Below are positions 63,035-64,000 of a DNA stretch of 64,000 bases, in pieces. Every line of letters begins with the position of its first letter. Position 1 is the first letter of the stretch. The translations under genes were made by a program, and so were the position numbers. Origin of the DNA: Bacteroidia bacterium (GTDB taxonomy: Bacteria > Bacteroidota > Bacteroidia > JADZBD01); NCBI GenBank assembly GCA_020852255.1, contig JADZBD010000002.1, forward strand, positions 409,531-473,530, written 5' to 3'. The notes below the pieces were generated by a model that saw nothing but the letters and a program-made list of their open reading frames with translations, did no database searches and was not told the origin of the DNA.

Positions 63035-63817
63035 TTATTTGCAAAGGAAGGACGGGTTGCGGAGATTCTCCCGGTTATAGCGAAGGGGCTGCATGGTTTC
63101 AAGGCTGTATACTTCCTTCCCCACCGCCATTACAAGCGCATGACCGGCAGCGGTATCCCACTCCATGGTGGGGCCAAAGCGTGGATATTCATCAGCGAGC
63201 CCTTCCGCCACGAATGCAAATTTCATTGAACTTCCTCCGGTGATGGTTGCCATTCCCGGCATCCCTGCGGCTTTTTCCTGCAAATAGGATTCTGTTTCGG
63301 AACCGCGGTGCGAACGTGACGCTACAACGGTATACGGGCGTGAACCGGAAGAAACGGGCAAAGCGATCCCATCTCCGGTATTCCTGAAATCTGCAGCCCC
63401 TACCTTTCGGGCTCCCAAGGCCGGTCCTCCGTAATAAATTTTTTCCGTGACCGGTGCATAAATAACACCGGCAAGGGGAATGCCGTTTTCTACCAATGCG
63501 ATATTCACTGTAAACTCTCCGTTGCGGCGCACAAATTCCTTTGTTCCGTCCAGCGGATCCACAATCCAGCAGCGCGTCCATTTCCGGCGAACGGTATATT
63601 CTTCGGCCGGTGTTTCCTCATCCAGAAAAGGGATACCGGCTGATTGCAAACACCTGCGGATGATCGTGCCGGAGCGCTTATCTGCTTCAGTTACCGGACT
63701 CCGGTCCTCCTTCATCTCCACCTTAAAACTGGTAGCATATACACGCATAATTTCTATTCCTGCCTCCACCGAGGCAAGAATAGCTCGCCGTGTGAGTTCG
63801 GCGATGTCAGTAGGCAT
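63035..63817 (-). CDS. cysQ: 3'(2'),5'-bisphosphate nucleotidase CysQ
   Basis: A 260-residue inositol-monophosphatase-fold enzyme. It has metal-binding motifs DEETPAEE, WIVDPLDGTKEFV and the late MEWDTAAGHALVM. It removes the 3' phosphate from PAP/PAPS made in sulfur assimilation. Its start overlaps the end of deoC by 11 nt. The gmd gene follows 38 nt later, so it may sit at the head of the polysaccharide transcript. Confidence 0.93.
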   Translation of the reverse strand: MPTDIAELTRRAILASVEAGIEIMRVYATSFKVEMKEDRSPVTEADKRSGTIIRRCLQSAGIPFLDEETPAEEYTVRRKWTRCWIVDPLDGTKEFVRRNGEFTVNIALVENGIPLAGVIYAPVTEKIYYGGPALGARKVGAADFRNTGDGIALPVSSGSRPYTVVASRSHRGSETESYLQEKAAGMPGMATITGGSSMKFAFVAEGLADEYPRFGPTMEWDTAAGHALVMAVGKEVYSLETMQPLRYNRENLRNPSFLCK

Positions 63818-64000
63818 TTCCGGGCATATTTTTTATTTCCTCACCTGCCAGTTGATCTACCAGCCTTGATGCTCCAATCCGGAATCGCTCGGGTGAAATC
63901 CACTCATTTCCCAACACAGCGCGCGTCATAGCGATGTATCCGCAAGCAGTTTTGGCATCCGGTATGCCACCGGCCGGTTTTATACCTGTTCGCTTTCCCG
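63807..64000 (-). CDS. deoC: Deoxyribose-phosphate aldolase, C-terminal part (5' end outside window)
   Basis: On the minus strand a frame open from the window edge to TGA at 63809-63807 encodes 63 visible residues. GIKPAGGIPDAKTA contains the lysine of the DeoC active site region, and FRIGASRLVDQL is the typical family C terminus. It cleaves deoxyribose 5-phosphate in nucleoside breakdown. It overlaps the cysQ start by 11 nt. Confidence 0.85.
   Translation of the reverse strand, partial: GKRTGIKPAGGIPDAKTACGYIAMTRAVLGNEWISPERFRIGASRLVDQLAGEEIKNMPGNAY

Overview
The window looks like a chromosome segment of a free-living Bacteroidota (Flavobacteriales/Sphingobacteriales-like) bacterium. The evidence is several secreted proteins ending in type IX secretion (T9SS) sorting domains, a PorP/SprF-family protein, RemB/Wzi-like outer-membrane proteins, TonB-dependent receptors, the SCO/DUF420/double subunit III layout of the cytochrome oxidase genes, and promoters with the Bacteroidota -7 box TAnnTTTG. 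Taxonomy below phylum cannot be read from the sequence alone.

Layout. (1) 1-8133, + strand: a tightly packed operon holding the end of a T9SS type-B cargo protein, a PorP/SprF protein, a PD40-PKD-OmpA protein, an unrecognised secreted protein, a giant propeller sensor with a SpoIIE-type phosphatase domain, and a SiaC-like phosphoprotein. This reads as a secretion/surface operon with its own phosphatase/phosphoprotein switch. (2) 8205-15833: tRNA-Glu(UUC) with promoter and terminator, followed by an accessory region. It contains tandem secreted paralogues (the second broken by an in-frame amber codon), an FG-GAP T9SS cargo protein, a degenerate 11-nt tandem array, a higBA-type toxin-antitoxin pair, a truncated IS3-type transposase, a small unknown gene, a stand-alone polyvalent-protein-type kinase, and a cluster of short stem-loops. 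The 13-nt 3' end of the tRNA recurs near 15.64 kb and 12 nt of it near 15.76 kb, so this may be the remains of an island inserted at the tRNA. No integrase gene is present. (3) 16063-23696: surface proteins on the minus strand (beta-helix and SBBP-repeat proteins, both with T9SS tails), a TPR/SpoIIE phosphatase whose first codons lie in a 5S-rRNA-like sequence, and an orphan T9SS tail on the plus strand.

(4) 23716-35971: TonB receptor with a small membrane-anchored protein, a DUF2157 membrane pair, murI, a gamma-carbonic-anhydrase-like protein, a probable copper operon (HYC_CC_PP protein, TonB receptor, two HMA proteins), nadB and an Nfu iron-sulfur carrier. (5) 36005-52410, minus strand: an alpha-2-macroglobulin lipoprotein, an unknown membrane protein, tsaB, an HlyD/TolC efflux pair, an OmpA protein, a Hanks-type kinase, and full-length metH under a SAM-I riboswitch whose terminator abuts the start codon. 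(6) 52455-64000, minus strand: respiratory oxidase assembly genes (DUF420, SCO, subunit IV, two subunit III, heme O synthase), then a surface polysaccharide block (two RemB/Wzi-like porins around a WecA-type transferase, fcl, gmd), cysQ, and the 3' end of deoC.

The main candidates for something undescribed are the T9SS-cargo/phosphatase/SiaC operon, the 11-nt arrays and flanking repeats in the tRNA-Glu accessory region, and the 5S-like sequence that supplies a protein start. All calls come from reading the sequence and translations; no database search was run.
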